Source of the DNA: Sphingomonas echinoides ATCC 14820
GTDB lineage: Bacteria > Pseudomonadota > Alphaproteobacteria > Sphingomonadales > Sphingomonadaceae
DNA: 64,000 nucleotides
NCBI RefSeq assembly: GCF_000241465.1
Contig: NZ_JH584235.1
Location: 1,908,723 to 1,972,722 of the forward strand
Direction: 5' to 3'
Shown here: positions 16,513 to 25,090 of the stretch, piece after piece
Layout: every line of letters begins with the position of its first letter
Numbering within the stretch: position 1 is the first letter of the stretch
Translations under genes and position numbers: made by a program
The notes under the pieces: generated by a model
Told to the model about the DNA's origin: nothing
What the model saw: only the letters and a program-made list of their open reading frames with translations
The model's database searches: none

Positions 16513-17514
16513 TCACCCAAACCCCTGCGTCCGCGCCCAGCCCAGGAACAGCTCCGGCCACGCCGCCACTGGCTTGCCAACCGTGCCGCGCAGGCCAAAG
16601 CCGTGCCCGCCCTGGGCGAACAGATGCATCTCCACCGGCACGCCCGCGCGCACGCACGCCGCGCGAAAGGCGAGCGTGTTCTCCACCTTCACCACCCCGT
16701 CATCCTCGGCATGGAGCAGGAAGCAGGGCGGCGTGCGTGGCGAGACATTGGCGGCGGTCGAGTGCGCGCGTTCCAGCGCAGCACTCGGCGATGGCCCCAG
16801 CAGCAGCGCGCGCGACCCAGCATGCGCCACTTCCGCCGCCATTGACTGCACGGCATAGATTGGCGCGGCGAGGCACGGTCGCGCGCTCAGGCGGTCGGCG
16901 GCATCGACCGGTGCATAGACCGGCGTGTCGAAGCGTGTCGCCAGATCGCCGCAGACATGCCCGCCCGCCGAAAAGCCCATCGCGCCCACCCGCTCGGGCA
17001 CGATGCCATAATCCGCCGACCGTACCCGGATCAGCCGCATCGCGCGTTGCGCATCTGCCAGCGCCACGTCCGGCCCTGCCGCCCAGCCATCCCCAGGCAG
17101 CCGGTAAAACAGCACGAACACCGTGAACCCGCGCGCCGCGAGCCAGCGCCCGATCTCATAGCCTTCCTTGTCGATCACCACCAAACGATAGCCCCCGCCC
17201 GGCGTCACCAGCAGCGCCGCGCCATTGGGCGTGCTCGGGCGAAACACGACCAGGCGCGGTCGGCTGATGCCCTGCACCGCACGGTCGTTCAGCGCGTGAT
17301 CCTTGCTGCGTTCGTCGACCGTCTCCACCGGCAGCGTCGGCGGCGCGCCCGGCGCACCCTTGGGCCACAGGTCGATCGTTTCGTCGGGTTCGGGCAGCGC
17401 CGTCGCCGGTGCGGCACCGCCGACTCGCGGCGGCGGCGTCTGCGCCAGCCCGCGCGCCGCCCACCCGCTCGCCAAGGTTCCGAGGATGGCGCTGCGGCGG
17501 TCGATCACGGGCAT
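16513..17514 (-). CDS. Exported alpha/beta hydrolase (carbohydrate-esterase-like)
   Basis: A 333-residue alpha/beta hydrolase related to BD-FAE/acetylxylan-esterase-type enzymes. The N-terminus (IDRRSAILGTLASGWAARGLAQ) is a probable Tat signal. The oxyanion loop is VTPGGGYRLV, the nucleophile elbow GFSAGGH (Ser about residue 177), and the acid and base lie in HAEDDGVV and GGHGFGL. It would remove acyl groups from plant polysaccharide fragments outside the cytoplasm. It lies 69 bases downstream of the second TonB receptor on the same strand, with a hairpin between, so expression may depend partly on read-through. The substrate is inferred from the uronate locus only. Confidence 0.85.
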   Translation of the reverse strand: MPVIDRRSAILGTLASGWAARGLAQTPPPRVGGAAPATALPEPDETIDLWPKGAPGAPPTLPVETVDERSKDHALNDRAVQGISRPRLVVFRPSTPNGAALLVTPGGGYRLVVIDKEGYEIGRWLAARGFTVFVLFYRLPGDGWAAGPDVALADAQRAMRLIRVRSADYGIVPERVGAMGFSAGGHVCGDLATRFDTPVYAPVDAADRLSARPCLAAPIYAVQSMAAEVAHAGSRALLLGPSPSAALERAHSTAANVSPRTPPCFLLHAEDDGVVKVENTLAFRAACVRAGVPVEMHLFAQGGHGFGLRGTVGKPVAAWPELFLGWARTQGFG

Positions 17515-17530
17515 GCTCCTGAAAAACGAA

Positions 17531-17558
17531 CGGGCGTCGCCAGCATTGGCAACGCCCG
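17531..17558 (-). terminator. Hairpin with T-run after second TonB receptor gene
   Basis: Read on the minus strand, CGGGCGTTGCC pairs (with one mismatch) with GGCGACGCCCG, and five T residues follow (17522-17526) after a few bases. This is a plausible intrinsic terminator or attenuator between the receptor gene and the downstream hydrolase gene, whose start codon is only eight bases from the T-run. Confidence 0.55.
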
Positions 17559-17583
17559 AACGGAGAGGAAGGGTGGTCCAGAC

Positions 17584-20487
17584 TTACATCTTCACGCGCG
17601 CACCGAACAGGATGGTGCGACCGAAATGGTTGTTCTCATAATTCCGGTTCGCGTCGAGATCGGTGTAGCGATAGCGATAGGTGTCGGTGAGGTTGGTGCC
17701 CTCGACCGAAACCTCGAGCCATTTGGTCAGGCGATAGCGCACCGAGGCATCGAAATTGGTGGTCGCGGCATAGCCCTCGAACACGTTGCCGGTGCCGCTA
17801 TTCTGGTCAACATACGGCCCGCGATAGCTGATCGAACCGCGCGCACTGAACTTGGCGTCCTCATAATAGAGCGTGCCATTGAACGCTTTCTTCGACAGGC
17901 CGAACAGAGTCGAGGTCCGCTGAACCGCGCTCGGCGCGACGAGCTTGCAGGTAAACTGCGTTGCGCAGACCAGCGTCGATGGCCCAACCACGCCATAGCC
18001 GGCCGTGCTGTCGATGAAGGTCGCGTTGGCGATGCCGCCGAAGTTCTTCAGGAAGCCCGGCAGGAATTTGAACGGTGCCTGGACCGAAAGCTCGATGCCC
18101 TTAAGCGAGGCACCGGTGCCGTTGATCGTATTGGAGACGGTGTAGAGCTGGTTCGGATCGTTCTTGATATAGCCAGCCGAGCTCGGCAGCAGCACGTCGC
18201 GCGTCAGCCCCGCCTCGGCCAGCGTCTGCGTGACGCTGTTGGACACGGGGAAGCTGTCGATCGATTTCTTGAACACCGCGATCGACGCGATCGACTGCGG
18301 CGCGAAATACCATTCGATCGCCAGATCATAAGCGGTCGCGCGGAACGGATCGAGGAACGGATTGCCGTTGGTGATCTTGTAATTGTTGCCATCCGCCGAT
18401 CCGCCCGGCGTCAGGTTGCCGAGCGTCGGGCGCGTCATCACCTTGGCCACCGCGCCGCGCACGATAATGTTCTCGGTCGGATAAAAGGCCAGGTTGAGTG
18501 CGGGCAGCCAGTCATCATAGTCCCGCTTAACCGTCAGGGTCGCGCTGTTGATGATGCCCGTCGAAACCTGGTTGGTCTTCACATAGCGCACGCCCGCATT
18601 GAAAGCATAGCGCAGGCCGAACAGTTCGCCCTTGGCATCGAATTCGAGATAGCCGCCCTTCACCTCTTCCGAGACACTGCGGGTATTGCCGGCATCGGGG
18701 TTCAACGCACGGCTATAGAGGTTGGTCAAAGCGGCGGCGGCGGGGATATTGGCCACGACATATTGCGAGGTCGTCCCCGCCGATTGCCCGGCCGAACCGA
18801 GATTGACGAGATCGGTCAGCGCCGCCGTCACCGGGAAGCCATAGACCGAACCCGGCGCAATCGCCGATGTCGGCGAGCAGGTCAGCGTGCCAAGCACCAG
18901 ATCCTTGCCGCCATTGCCGCACACCACGGTATCGCGGGTGAAGCCGACCGTATCGAAGGTGAACTTGCGATAGACGCCGCCCGCCTTGACCTGGAACCCC
19001 TCGGCCACATCCCATTCGGTGCGCAATTGCACGGTGCGGAATTTGTTGACGGTATCCGACGGACGATCGCGGATTTCGGACAGCTGATAGGCGCTCGGGT
19101 CGGTCACGCTGCTGCCATAGGTCAGCGTCGGGCTCGACATGTTGGTATAGTCGTATGTGAAGCCCTGCGCCGCTTTGTTGTCGAGCAGGATCGTCGTTTC
19201 GACCGGGATGTTCGCATCCGATTTCGACAGGCCGCCCAACAGCGTGAAGCGGAACTTGTCGCTCACATCCTGATCCCAGGTGCCGCCGATCTGATAGAAT
19301 TCGGTGCTCGACTTGCGCAGATAATGCTCGTTGCGATTATACGCGTCGTTCAGCGTCGCCGAGACGATGTTGTTGTTCGCATCATAGACCGGATTGACGA
19401 GGTCGATCGAACGCTCGTTGCTGCGCGCCAGCACTTCGAGCCATTGCTCCTCGCGGGTTTCCTTGAACTTGGAATAGAGGCCATCGATCGAGATCTTGGT
19501 CTGGTCGGTCGGCGCGAACTGCACGCTGGCGGTGATGCCCAGGCGCTCGCGATCATGCTTGATCACGCCGTAGCGCGGGATGCGCGGATGGAAGGCTTGG
19601 GCCGCTTTGTCGCACGCCGCACTCTGCCGATAGACGCCGCCGCTATTGGCGGCGGGGGTGGTGAAGGCCTGTGCCGCGCCGGTGCCGGTGGTGTTGTAAT
19701 AGCATGGCGTACCATTGACCGAGTCGAACTGCGCCTGCGCCCAGCGCGTGGTGTTGTTGCCGAGTTCGAGCGTGTTGACCTTGGAATAGGCCGCCGACAC
19801 CGATGCGCCGAAGGTGCCCGCCTCGTTCCGCCACGACAATAGCCCGGCAACGCGCGGTCCGACGGTCTTGGCGAGATCGTTATACGACCCCTGCATCGAC
19901 AGCGCGCCCGAGAAGCCGGCTTTCTTGCCGCCAAGCGGGTTGCCGGTGTTGAGATCGACGACCGCGCCCAGCGACCCTTCGTCGAGCGAGGCTTCCGCCG
20001 TCTTGTGAACCACCAGCGAGCTGAACAGTTCGGACGCAAACACGTTGAAGTCGAACGCGCGGTCGCGGTTGGCGCTGGCACCGTCGGTCGAGGTCGCCAC
20101 CGTCTCCATGCCGTTTACGCGGACGCGGGTGAATTGCGCGCCAAGCCCGCGCACAGTGATCGCGCGGCCTTCGCCGCCATCGCGCTGGATCGAAATGCCG
20201 GGGATGCGCTGCAGCGATTCGGCCAGGTTCTGGTCGGGGAACTTCGCGATGTCTTCGGCGACGATCGAATCGACCGCAGCGACCGAGTTTTTCTTCACAT
20301 TGAGTGCAGCCTGAAGCGACTGGCGGAAGCCGGTGACGACGATGTCCTGCCCGGTATCCTCGGTCGCAGGCGCACGCGGCGTTGGCTCGGTCTGCGCCAG
20401 GGCAACGCCCGGCAAGAACAGTGCGAGCGCAAGCGCGCCTGCCGAGACACCGTGCTGCACCGTCGCTGCCGCAGAAATCTTGCGCAT
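17584..20487 (-). CDS. TonB-dependent receptor, Caulobacter type (second of two)
   Basis: A 967-residue outer-membrane receptor. Signal peptide (VSAGALALALFLPGVALAQ), then a plug domain with DIVVTGFRQSLQAALNVKK and AEDIAKFPDQNLAESLQRIPG, the opening typical of the large TonB receptors for plant-derived oligosaccharides in Caulobacter and sphingomonads. The barrel ends in FGRTILFGARVKM. The start ATG follows a GGGGGGATGAAG ribosome binding site. Two operator-like palindromes lie upstream (20528 and 20673), linking it to the uronate genes. It probably imports uronate oligosaccharides; the ligand is inferred from context. Confidence 0.93.
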   Translation of the reverse strand: MRKISAAATVQHGVSAGALALALFLPGVALAQTEPTPRAPATEDTGQDIVVTGFRQSLQAALNVKKNSVAAVDSIVAEDIAKFPDQNLAESLQRIPGISIQRDGGEGRAITVRGLGAQFTRVRVNGMETVATSTDGASANRDRAFDFNVFASELFSSLVVHKTAEASLDEGSLGAVVDLNTGNPLGGKKAGFSGALSMQGSYNDLAKTVGPRVAGLLSWRNEAGTFGASVSAAYSKVNTLELGNNTTRWAQAQFDSVNGTPCYYNTTGTGAAQAFTTPAANSGGVYRQSAACDKAAQAFHPRIPRYGVIKHDRERLGITASVQFAPTDQTKISIDGLYSKFKETREEQWLEVLARSNERSIDLVNPVYDANNNIVSATLNDAYNRNEHYLRKSSTEFYQIGGTWDQDVSDKFRFTLLGGLSKSDANIPVETTILLDNKAAQGFTYDYTNMSSPTLTYGSSVTDPSAYQLSEIRDRPSDTVNKFRTVQLRTEWDVAEGFQVKAGGVYRKFTFDTVGFTRDTVVCGNGGKDLVLGTLTCSPTSAIAPGSVYGFPVTAALTDLVNLGSAGQSAGTTSQYVVANIPAAAALTNLYSRALNPDAGNTRSVSEEVKGGYLEFDAKGELFGLRYAFNAGVRYVKTNQVSTGIINSATLTVKRDYDDWLPALNLAFYPTENIIVRGAVAKVMTRPTLGNLTPGGSADGNNYKITNGNPFLDPFRATAYDLAIEWYFAPQSIASIAVFKKSIDSFPVSNSVTQTLAEAGLTRDVLLPSSAGYIKNDPNQLYTVSNTINGTGASLKGIELSVQAPFKFLPGFLKNFGGIANATFIDSTAGYGVVGPSTLVCATQFTCKLVAPSAVQRTSTLFGLSKKAFNGTLYYEDAKFSARGSISYRGPYVDQNSGTGNVFEGYAATTNFDASVRYRLTKWLEVSVEGTNLTDTYRYRYTDLDANRNYENNHFGRTILFGARVKM

Positions 20488-20502
20488 TCTTCATCCCCCC
20501 TT

Positions 20503-20524
20503 GGCGTCGCAGCCGTGCGACGCC
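20503..20524 (-). other. Leader hairpin before second TonB receptor gene
   Basis: A perfect nine-base inverted repeat, GGCGTCGCA (20503-20511) and TGCGACGCC (20516-20524), with a four-base loop, lies directly upstream of the ribosome binding site of the receptor gene. It may stabilise the message or modulate translation. The first TonB receptor gene has a hairpin at the same place. Confidence 0.45.
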
Positions 20525-20527
20525 GAT

Positions 20528-20542
20528 TGACACCGGTAGCCA
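20528..20542. promoter_or_regulatory. Uronate-regulon operator candidate, copy 1 (degenerate)
   Basis: TGACACCGGTAGCCA differs at two positions from the consensus TGACACCGGTTACCA. It lies 41 bases upstream of the TonB receptor start. The core ACCGGT is fully symmetric, as in many LacI-family operators. Confidence 0.55.
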
Positions 20543-20672
20543 GGCCGCGCCGACGAATCAGCGGCGGAGTGGCGGGCGGAAGAAGGGAAAGGCGCACTTT
20601 CGCGGCGCATCGCTCCTCTCCTGCCCAACGGTCGCTCTCTGGCAACTCGTCCTGACGCTTAAATGTCGCGTT

Positions 20673-20687
20673 TGGTAACCGGTGTCA
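20673..20687. promoter_or_regulatory. Uronate-regulon operator candidate, copy 2 (exact)
   Basis: TGGTAACCGGTGTCA, the exact reverse complement of TGACACCGGTTACCA and identical to the copy at 26571. It is 15 bases beyond the stop codon of the carboxylesterase gene and 186 bases upstream of the TonB receptor start, so it most likely serves the receptor promoter. The remaining 20543-20672 region shows no gene. Confidence 0.7.
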
Positions 20688-20701
20688 ATCAGCTTTTTGG
20701 C

Positions 20702-22270
20702 TTATGTGCCCGGCTGAATATACGGAACGCGCGCAAACAGTTCGCGCTGCCAGCGGCGGGGATCATCCTCGCGATGCGCCACCGTGTCGAACACCATCGT
20801 CGCACGTCGCGGCAGATCGTAGCGGGGCCATTGCGGCAACCCTGTGTGATTGGGGTCACCCGTTTGCGCAAAGGCGACGAAGCTGTTCTGCATCGCCTGC
20901 GACGCCGCCTGCGCATCCGCTCCGGTGCCGGTGTGCGAGCCCTTCGCGCCGATCGTGCCAAACACCAGCGGGATGTCGATGGTGTGAAAGGCACCGCGCC
21001 GAGGGTCGAGCCGCGACGTGAAATCGACCTGATAGACAAAGGCCGGAGCCCCGGCCTGCGCGCGCGATTCCGCCTCGATCACTTGCCCGCGCCAGCTCCG
21101 CCCGGCGGTGGTCGCGCCGTAAAACACTTCGGTCGGCGACCAATCGGGGAAGTGCGCGCGATACTGCGCCACCACCCATTCGGGCAGGATGTCGATGCGC
21201 AATTCGGGCGCAATCCGCGCGGCGACATTGTCCCAGGTGAGCCCGCGCACCTTGTCCGAATCGGGCGAGAGAAAGCCGCGCGTCTCATCGCGGACATTGC
21301 CCAGGATCATCGGGATGCCGAGCCCTTGCGGATTGGCATCGGGCCAAAAGGGATGCCGTGTGAGCCATTTCATATCGAGCACCGGCCCGAAATAAACGCC
21401 ACCGCCGAGGATGGGGTCGATAGCGTCAAGCGCGGCCACCAGGCGGTCCTGCGGCATCGTCAGCAACGGCGACAGGTCGCCCGCATCCACGCCGAGCCGA
21501 GCGAGATAGGCGCGCGCGCGTGCGGTCGCGTTGAGCGGGCCGGAGGCGGTGACTTGTTGCCCGCTCATCGTCGCGGCGCGGTGAAACAGCCCCTTGGCCG
21601 CGGGCATTCCCAGCATCGTCGCGATCTTGGCCCCGCCGCCCGATTGGCCGAACACCATCACCCGCCCCGGATCGCCGCCAAACGCCGCGATATTGTCGCG
21701 CACCCACTGCAGCGCCAGGATCAGATCGAGCTGCCCGGCATTGCCGCTATCGGGAAAGCGCGGATTGAGCCGTGCGAGATAGAGGTAGCCAAAGGCGTTG
21801 AGCCGGTGATTGACCGTCACCACCACAACATCGCCGCGTGCCGCCAGCGCCGCACCATCGTTGAGCGGATCGGTCACGCTGCCGCCCGAATAGGCCCCGC
21901 CATGGATGTAGAGCATCACCGGCAGCTTGGCCGCGCGATCCGGCCGCGCCGTCCAGATGTTGAGGAACAGGCAATCCTCGCTTTGCAGGCCATAGGTGCC
22001 GCCCGCTTGCGGGGCGACCGGGCCGAAGGTGTCGGCTGGATGCGGCGCAGGCCCGTATACGAACGGCGCCGGTGCGCGAAAGCGTTCGGCCCGCCCGTAG
22101 CGGATGCCGCGATAGGCGCGGATCCCGTTCGCCTCTGCCGTACCGAAGAAGCGCCCCGCCGAGCACGCAACCGGCGGGGCCAGCGCCGCGCGCAACGGTG
22201 TGGCGGCGGCGGCCAGCGCTGCCGCGCCGCTGCCGAGCAGCGCGCGGCGGGTCAGCTCAGCGCCGGACAT
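20702..22270 (-). CDS. Exported type-B carboxylesterase
   Basis: A 522-residue carboxylesterase/lipase. A twin-arginine-like signal (TRRALLGSGAAALAAAATPLRA) leads, then the type-B signature SEDCLFLNIW, the oxyanion loop LYIHGGAYSGGS and the nucleophile elbow FGQSGGGAK (Ser about residue 207); a late His lies in FHTIDIPLVFG. The ATG at 22270 overlaps the end of kdgK by 14 bases, so it is the last gene of the uxaC-kduI-kduD-kdgK operon. It probably removes acyl or methyl esters from uronate-containing oligosaccharides in the periplasm; the exact ester is unknown. Confidence 0.87.
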   Translation of the reverse strand: MSGAELTRRALLGSGAAALAAAATPLRAALAPPVACSAGRFFGTAEANGIRAYRGIRYGRAERFRAPAPFVYGPAPHPADTFGPVAPQAGGTYGLQSEDCLFLNIWTARPDRAAKLPVMLYIHGGAYSGGSVTDPLNDGAALAARGDVVVVTVNHRLNAFGYLYLARLNPRFPDSGNAGQLDLILALQWVRDNIAAFGGDPGRVMVFGQSGGGAKIATMLGMPAAKGLFHRAATMSGQQVTASGPLNATARARAYLARLGVDAGDLSPLLTMPQDRLVAALDAIDPILGGGVYFGPVLDMKWLTRHPFWPDANPQGLGIPMILGNVRDETRGFLSPDSDKVRGLTWDNVAARIAPELRIDILPEWVVAQYRAHFPDWSPTEVFYGATTAGRSWRGQVIEAESRAQAGAPAFVYQVDFTSRLDPRRGAFHTIDIPLVFGTIGAKGSHTGTGADAQAASQAMQNSFVAFAQTGDPNHTGLPQWPRYDLPRRATMVFDTVAHREDDPRRWQRELFARVPYIQPGT

Positions 22271-23261
22271 CCAGCCCGCCTGCGAGATAGGCATCGATAT
22301 CGGCCTGGCGGAACAGACTCGCATCGCCCGGCAACGAATGTTTGAGCGCGGCCAGCGCAAGCCCGGTGCGGGCCGCCTCGGCACTGTCGCCGCCGCGCCG
22401 CAGTGCGTGCAACACGCCTGCCGCAAACGCATCCCCGCCGCCGATCCGGTCGACGATCCCGGCCAGCACCACCTCCTCGGTCTGCGCCGAGTCCGTGCGG
22501 GTATCGACCCGCGCCGATAGCCGATGAAGATCGACATGCTCGACATGCCGCGCGGTCGACGCAATCGTCTGGAGCTTGGGGAACGCCGCGAAGGCCGCGT
22601 CCACCGCCTCGCGCCGCCGCGCCTCGCCCTCACCGCCGAAATCGCGGCCGAGCAGCAGCGCGATGTCGCGGTGGTTGCCGAACAGCAAATCGGCCTCGGC
22701 GACGAGGTGCGTCAGGATGCCGCGCGGATCGCTATCCCAACGCTCCCACAATTTGCCGCGCCAATTGCCGTCGAACGACACCGCAATCCCGCGCGCCGCC
22801 GCCGCCTGCGCCGCGGCGATCGCGCTGGCAGCGGGCACCGGCCCGAGCGCGGGGGTAATGCCCGACAAATGCAACCGGTCGACGCCGTGCAGCAATGTGT
22901 CCCAATCCCAGGCATCGCTCGGCATTTCGGCAAAGGACGATCCGGCGCGGTCGTAAATCACTTCGGTCGCGCGCAAGCCGGCACCCGAGGTGACGAAATA
23001 CAGCCCCATGCGATCACCGCGAAGCTGGATGCCGGCGGTATCGACGCCCGCGCCGCGCAAATAGGTCAGCGCCGCGCGGCCCAGATCATTGTCGGGCACG
23101 GCACTCGCGAAGGCGACGTCATGGCCAAGCCGGGCGAGCGCACCCGCGACATTGGCCTCGGCCCCGGCCACCCACACGTCCAGCTTGGGCGTCTGCAACA
23201 GCAACTCACGCCCCGGCGGCGAGAGGCGCAGCATGATTTCCCCAAAGGCCAGAAACGTCAT
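22257..23261 (-). CDS. kdgK: 2-dehydro-3-deoxygluconokinase (KDG kinase)
   Basis: A 334-residue PfkB/ribokinase-family sugar kinase, the step after KduD or UxaA: phosphorylates 2-keto-3-deoxygluconate with ATP to KDPG. It begins FLAFGEIMLRLSPPG, as KdgK proteins do, has the WVAGAEANVAGALARLG sugar-site stretch, and the ATP-site signature DRIGGGDAFAAGVLHAL with the catalytic Asp near the C-terminus. The ATG at 23261 follows GAGGGTAGGG; the frame upstream to 23351 is repeat sequence. A KDPG aldolase, needed next, is not in the window. Confidence 0.92.
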   Translation of the reverse strand: MTFLAFGEIMLRLSPPGRELLLQTPKLDVWVAGAEANVAGALARLGHDVAFASAVPDNDLGRAALTYLRGAGVDTAGIQLRGDRMGLYFVTSGAGLRATEVIYDRAGSSFAEMPSDAWDWDTLLHGVDRLHLSGITPALGPVPAASAIAAAQAAAARGIAVSFDGNWRGKLWERWDSDPRGILTHLVAEADLLFGNHRDIALLLGRDFGGEGEARRREAVDAAFAAFPKLQTIASTARHVEHVDLHRLSARVDTRTDSAQTEEVVLAGIVDRIGGGDAFAAGVLHALRRGGDSAEAARTGLALAALKHSLPGDASLFRQADIDAYLAGGLDVRR

Positions 23262-23277
23262 TACCCTACCCTCTCGC

Positions 23278-23363
23278 GTCACCCCGGCCTTGTGCCGGGG
23301 TCCACTCCTCAAATCGGTCGCACGCTTGCGGCGCGGTGGTCCCCGGGACAAGCCCGGGGTGAC
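23278..23363. repeat. Inverted repeat, family A (copy 2)
   Basis: Arms GTCACCCCGGCCTTGTGCC (from 23278) and GGGACAAGCCCGGGGTGAC (ending 23363) match the arms of the element at 8838-8930. It fills the gap between kduD and kdgK inside an operon, so it does not appear to stop transcription completely, and may instead shape message processing. Confidence 0.75.
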
Positions 23364-23375
23364 GATGAGGCTCCC

Positions 23376-24131
23376 TTATCGCGCCAGCCACCCGCCATCG
23401 ACCGCCAGAATATGCCCCTGCACATAGTCCGCCGCTCGGCTGCACAGAAACACCGCCGCGCCGCCCAGATCGGAGGGATCGCCCCATTTGCCCGCCGGAA
23501 TGCGCTCGAGGATCGAGCGGTTGCGCGTCTCGTCAGCCTGCAAAGCCGCGGTATTGTTGGTCGCGATATAGCCCGGCGCAATCGCATTGACGTTGATGCC
23601 CTTGCCCGCCCATTCATTGGCGAGCAGCTTGGTCAGCCCGCCAATGCCGCTCTTGGACGCGGTATAGCTTGGCACGCGAATGCCGCCCTGAAAGGTCAGC
23701 ATCGACGCGATGTTGACGATCTTGCCGGAGCCTTTCGCGATCATGTGCCGCCCCGCCGCCTGGCACAGGAAGAACACCGATTTGAGATTGGTGTCGATCA
23801 CTGCATCCCAATCGTCCTCGGTAAAATCGACCGCATCGGCGCGGCGGATGATGCCGGCATTGTTGATGAGAATATCGAGCCCGCCAAGCTTATCCACAGC
23901 CTCATCCACAACCCTTTGCACAGGCTCGATCGTGGAAAGATCGGCGGAAATGATCTCGGCGCGACGCCCCAGCGCGCGGATCTGCTGCGCGGTGTCCTCA
24001 GCCGGTGTCCGCCCGACACAGGCCACATCCGCGCCAGCCGCCGCCAGCGCCACCGCAATCGCCTGGCCGATGCCGGTATTGGCCCCGGTGACGACGGCAA
24101 CCTTGCCGGTGAGATCGAAGGGATTGGTCAT
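23376..24131 (-). CDS. kduD: 2-dehydro-3-deoxy-D-gluconate 5-dehydrogenase
   Basis: A 251-residue short-chain dehydrogenase. It has the NAD(P) motif TGANTGIGQ at the N-terminus, NNAGI, and the catalytic YTASKSG (Tyr and Lys separated by three) with the Ser before it in IASML. It reduces 3-deoxy-D-glycero-2,5-hexodiulosonate, the KduI product, to 2-keto-3-deoxygluconate. Length agrees with E. coli KduD (253). It lies between kduI and kdgK in a minus-strand operon, each gap filled by a palindromic repeat. Confidence 0.92.
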   Translation of the reverse strand: MTNPFDLTGKVAVVTGANTGIGQAIAVALAAAGADVACVGRTPAEDTAQQIRALGRRAEIISADLSTIEPVQRVVDEAVDKLGGLDILINNAGIIRRADAVDFTEDDWDAVIDTNLKSVFFLCQAAGRHMIAKGSGKIVNIASMLTFQGGIRVPSYTASKSGIGGLTKLLANEWAGKGINVNAIAPGYIATNNTAALQADETRNRSILERIPAGKWGDPSDLGGAAVFLCSRAADYVQGHILAVDGGWLAR

Positions 24132-24144
24132 GTTTCATTCCTTT

Positions 24145-24233
24145 CCCCTCCCGCTTGCGGGAGGGGTTAGGGGAGGGAATTGGGAAGGACCTGCGACGAT
24201 GCCCTCCCAGCCCCTCCCGCGCGCGGGAGGGGG
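24145..24233. repeat. GC-rich palindromic repeat, family B
   Basis: Two palindromes, CCCCTCCCGCTTGCGGGAGG (from 24145) and CCCCTCCCGCGCGCGGGAGG (in 24210-24233), in inverted arrangement around about 50 bases. The first 33 bases (24145-24177) match the reverse complement of 50398-50430, inside bchB, at all but one base. It sits between kduI and kduD. Confidence 0.75.
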
Positions 24234-24235
24234 CG

Positions 24236-25075
24236 TTACGCCAGCTGGCAAATATCCAGCACGCTCATGTCAGTATAATCCTGGTTCTCGCCCGCCATCG
24301 CCCAGATGAAGGCATAGGCCTTGGTGCCCGAGCCCATATGCACCGACCAGGGCGGGGAAATCACCGCTTCCTCATTGGCCATTACGATGTGGCGCAACGC
24401 TTCGCCTTCGCCCATATAATGGAACACGCGGTCGTTCGGCCCATCCAGTTCGAAGTAGAAATAGATTTCGCTGCGGCGTTCATGAATGTGCGGCGGCATC
24501 GTGTTCCACACCGAACCCGGCTTCAGCACCGTCAGCCCCATCACCAATTGCGCGCTGTCGCAAATGCCGGGGATGACCATCTGGTAGATCGTCCGCTCGT
24601 TCGATTCCTCCAGGCTGCCGCGCTCCAGCTTGGTCGCGTCGGCAACCGAAATCACGCGCGTCGCGAACGCCTTGTGCGCCGGGCACGACGCCAGATAGAA
24701 ACGCGCGCCTTCGCCGGAAAACACTACGTCCTTCGCGCCCATCGTCACGTACAGGCAATCCTTATTGCCGAGCGTGAACACCTCGCCATCGACCGTGACC
24801 GTGCCCTGCGCGCTACCCACATTGACCACCGCCAACTCGCGCCGCTCCAGGAACGGGTGTCCGGCAGCCGAAGCCGGCTCGGTCTGGTCGGGCAGTTTCA
24901 CCGCAGCATCAGCAATGGCCACGCCGCCGATCACGAACCGATCGGCATGGGTGTAATTGAGCACGCACTCCCCTGCGCGGAACAGGTCCTGGATCAGATA
25001 GCGATCGCGCAATTCGTCGTTGGAAACGCATTCCATCATGTCGGGATGCGTGGCGTAATAAGTGCGGTCGAACAT
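24236..25075 (-). CDS. kduI: 5-dehydro-4-deoxy-D-glucuronate isomerase
   Basis: A 279-residue cupin-type isomerase (E. coli KduI has 278). The metal-binding signature [18 protein letters not shown] carries two His and the Glu, and a further His lies in WSVHMGSG. It converts 4-deoxy-L-threo-5-hexosulose uronate, formed from the unsaturated end of lyase-cut pectin or glucuronan, to 3-deoxy-D-glycero-2,5-hexodiulosonate. Its presence implies a lyase feeding the pathway, yet no classical polysaccharide lyase is recognised in the window. Second gene of the uxaC operon, 15 bases after uxaC. Confidence 0.94.
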   Translation of the reverse strand: MFDRTYYATHPDMMECVSNDELRDRYLIQDLFRAGECVLNYTHADRFVIGGVAIADAAVKLPDQTEPASAAGHPFLERRELAVVNVGSAQGTVTVDGEVFTLGNKDCLYVTMGAKDVVFSGEGARFYLASCPAHKAFATRVISVADATKLERGSLEESNERTIYQMVIPGICDSAQLVMGLTVLKPGSVWNTMPPHIHERRSEIYFYFELDGPNDRVFHYMGEGEALRHIVMANEEAVISPPWSVHMGSGTKAYAFIWAMAGENQDYTDMSVLDICQLA

Positions 25076-25090
25076 GGGGCTCTCCGGGGG

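Noticed and set aside
16957-19842. A 961-codon plus-strand open frame across the hydrolase and second TonB receptor
   Set aside because: Spans two good minus-strand genes and reads as reverse-frame shadow composition.
23262-23351. 30-codon N-terminal extension of KdgK
   Set aside because: It is repeat family A sequence; KdgK proteins begin near FLAFGEIML, after the ATG at 23261.
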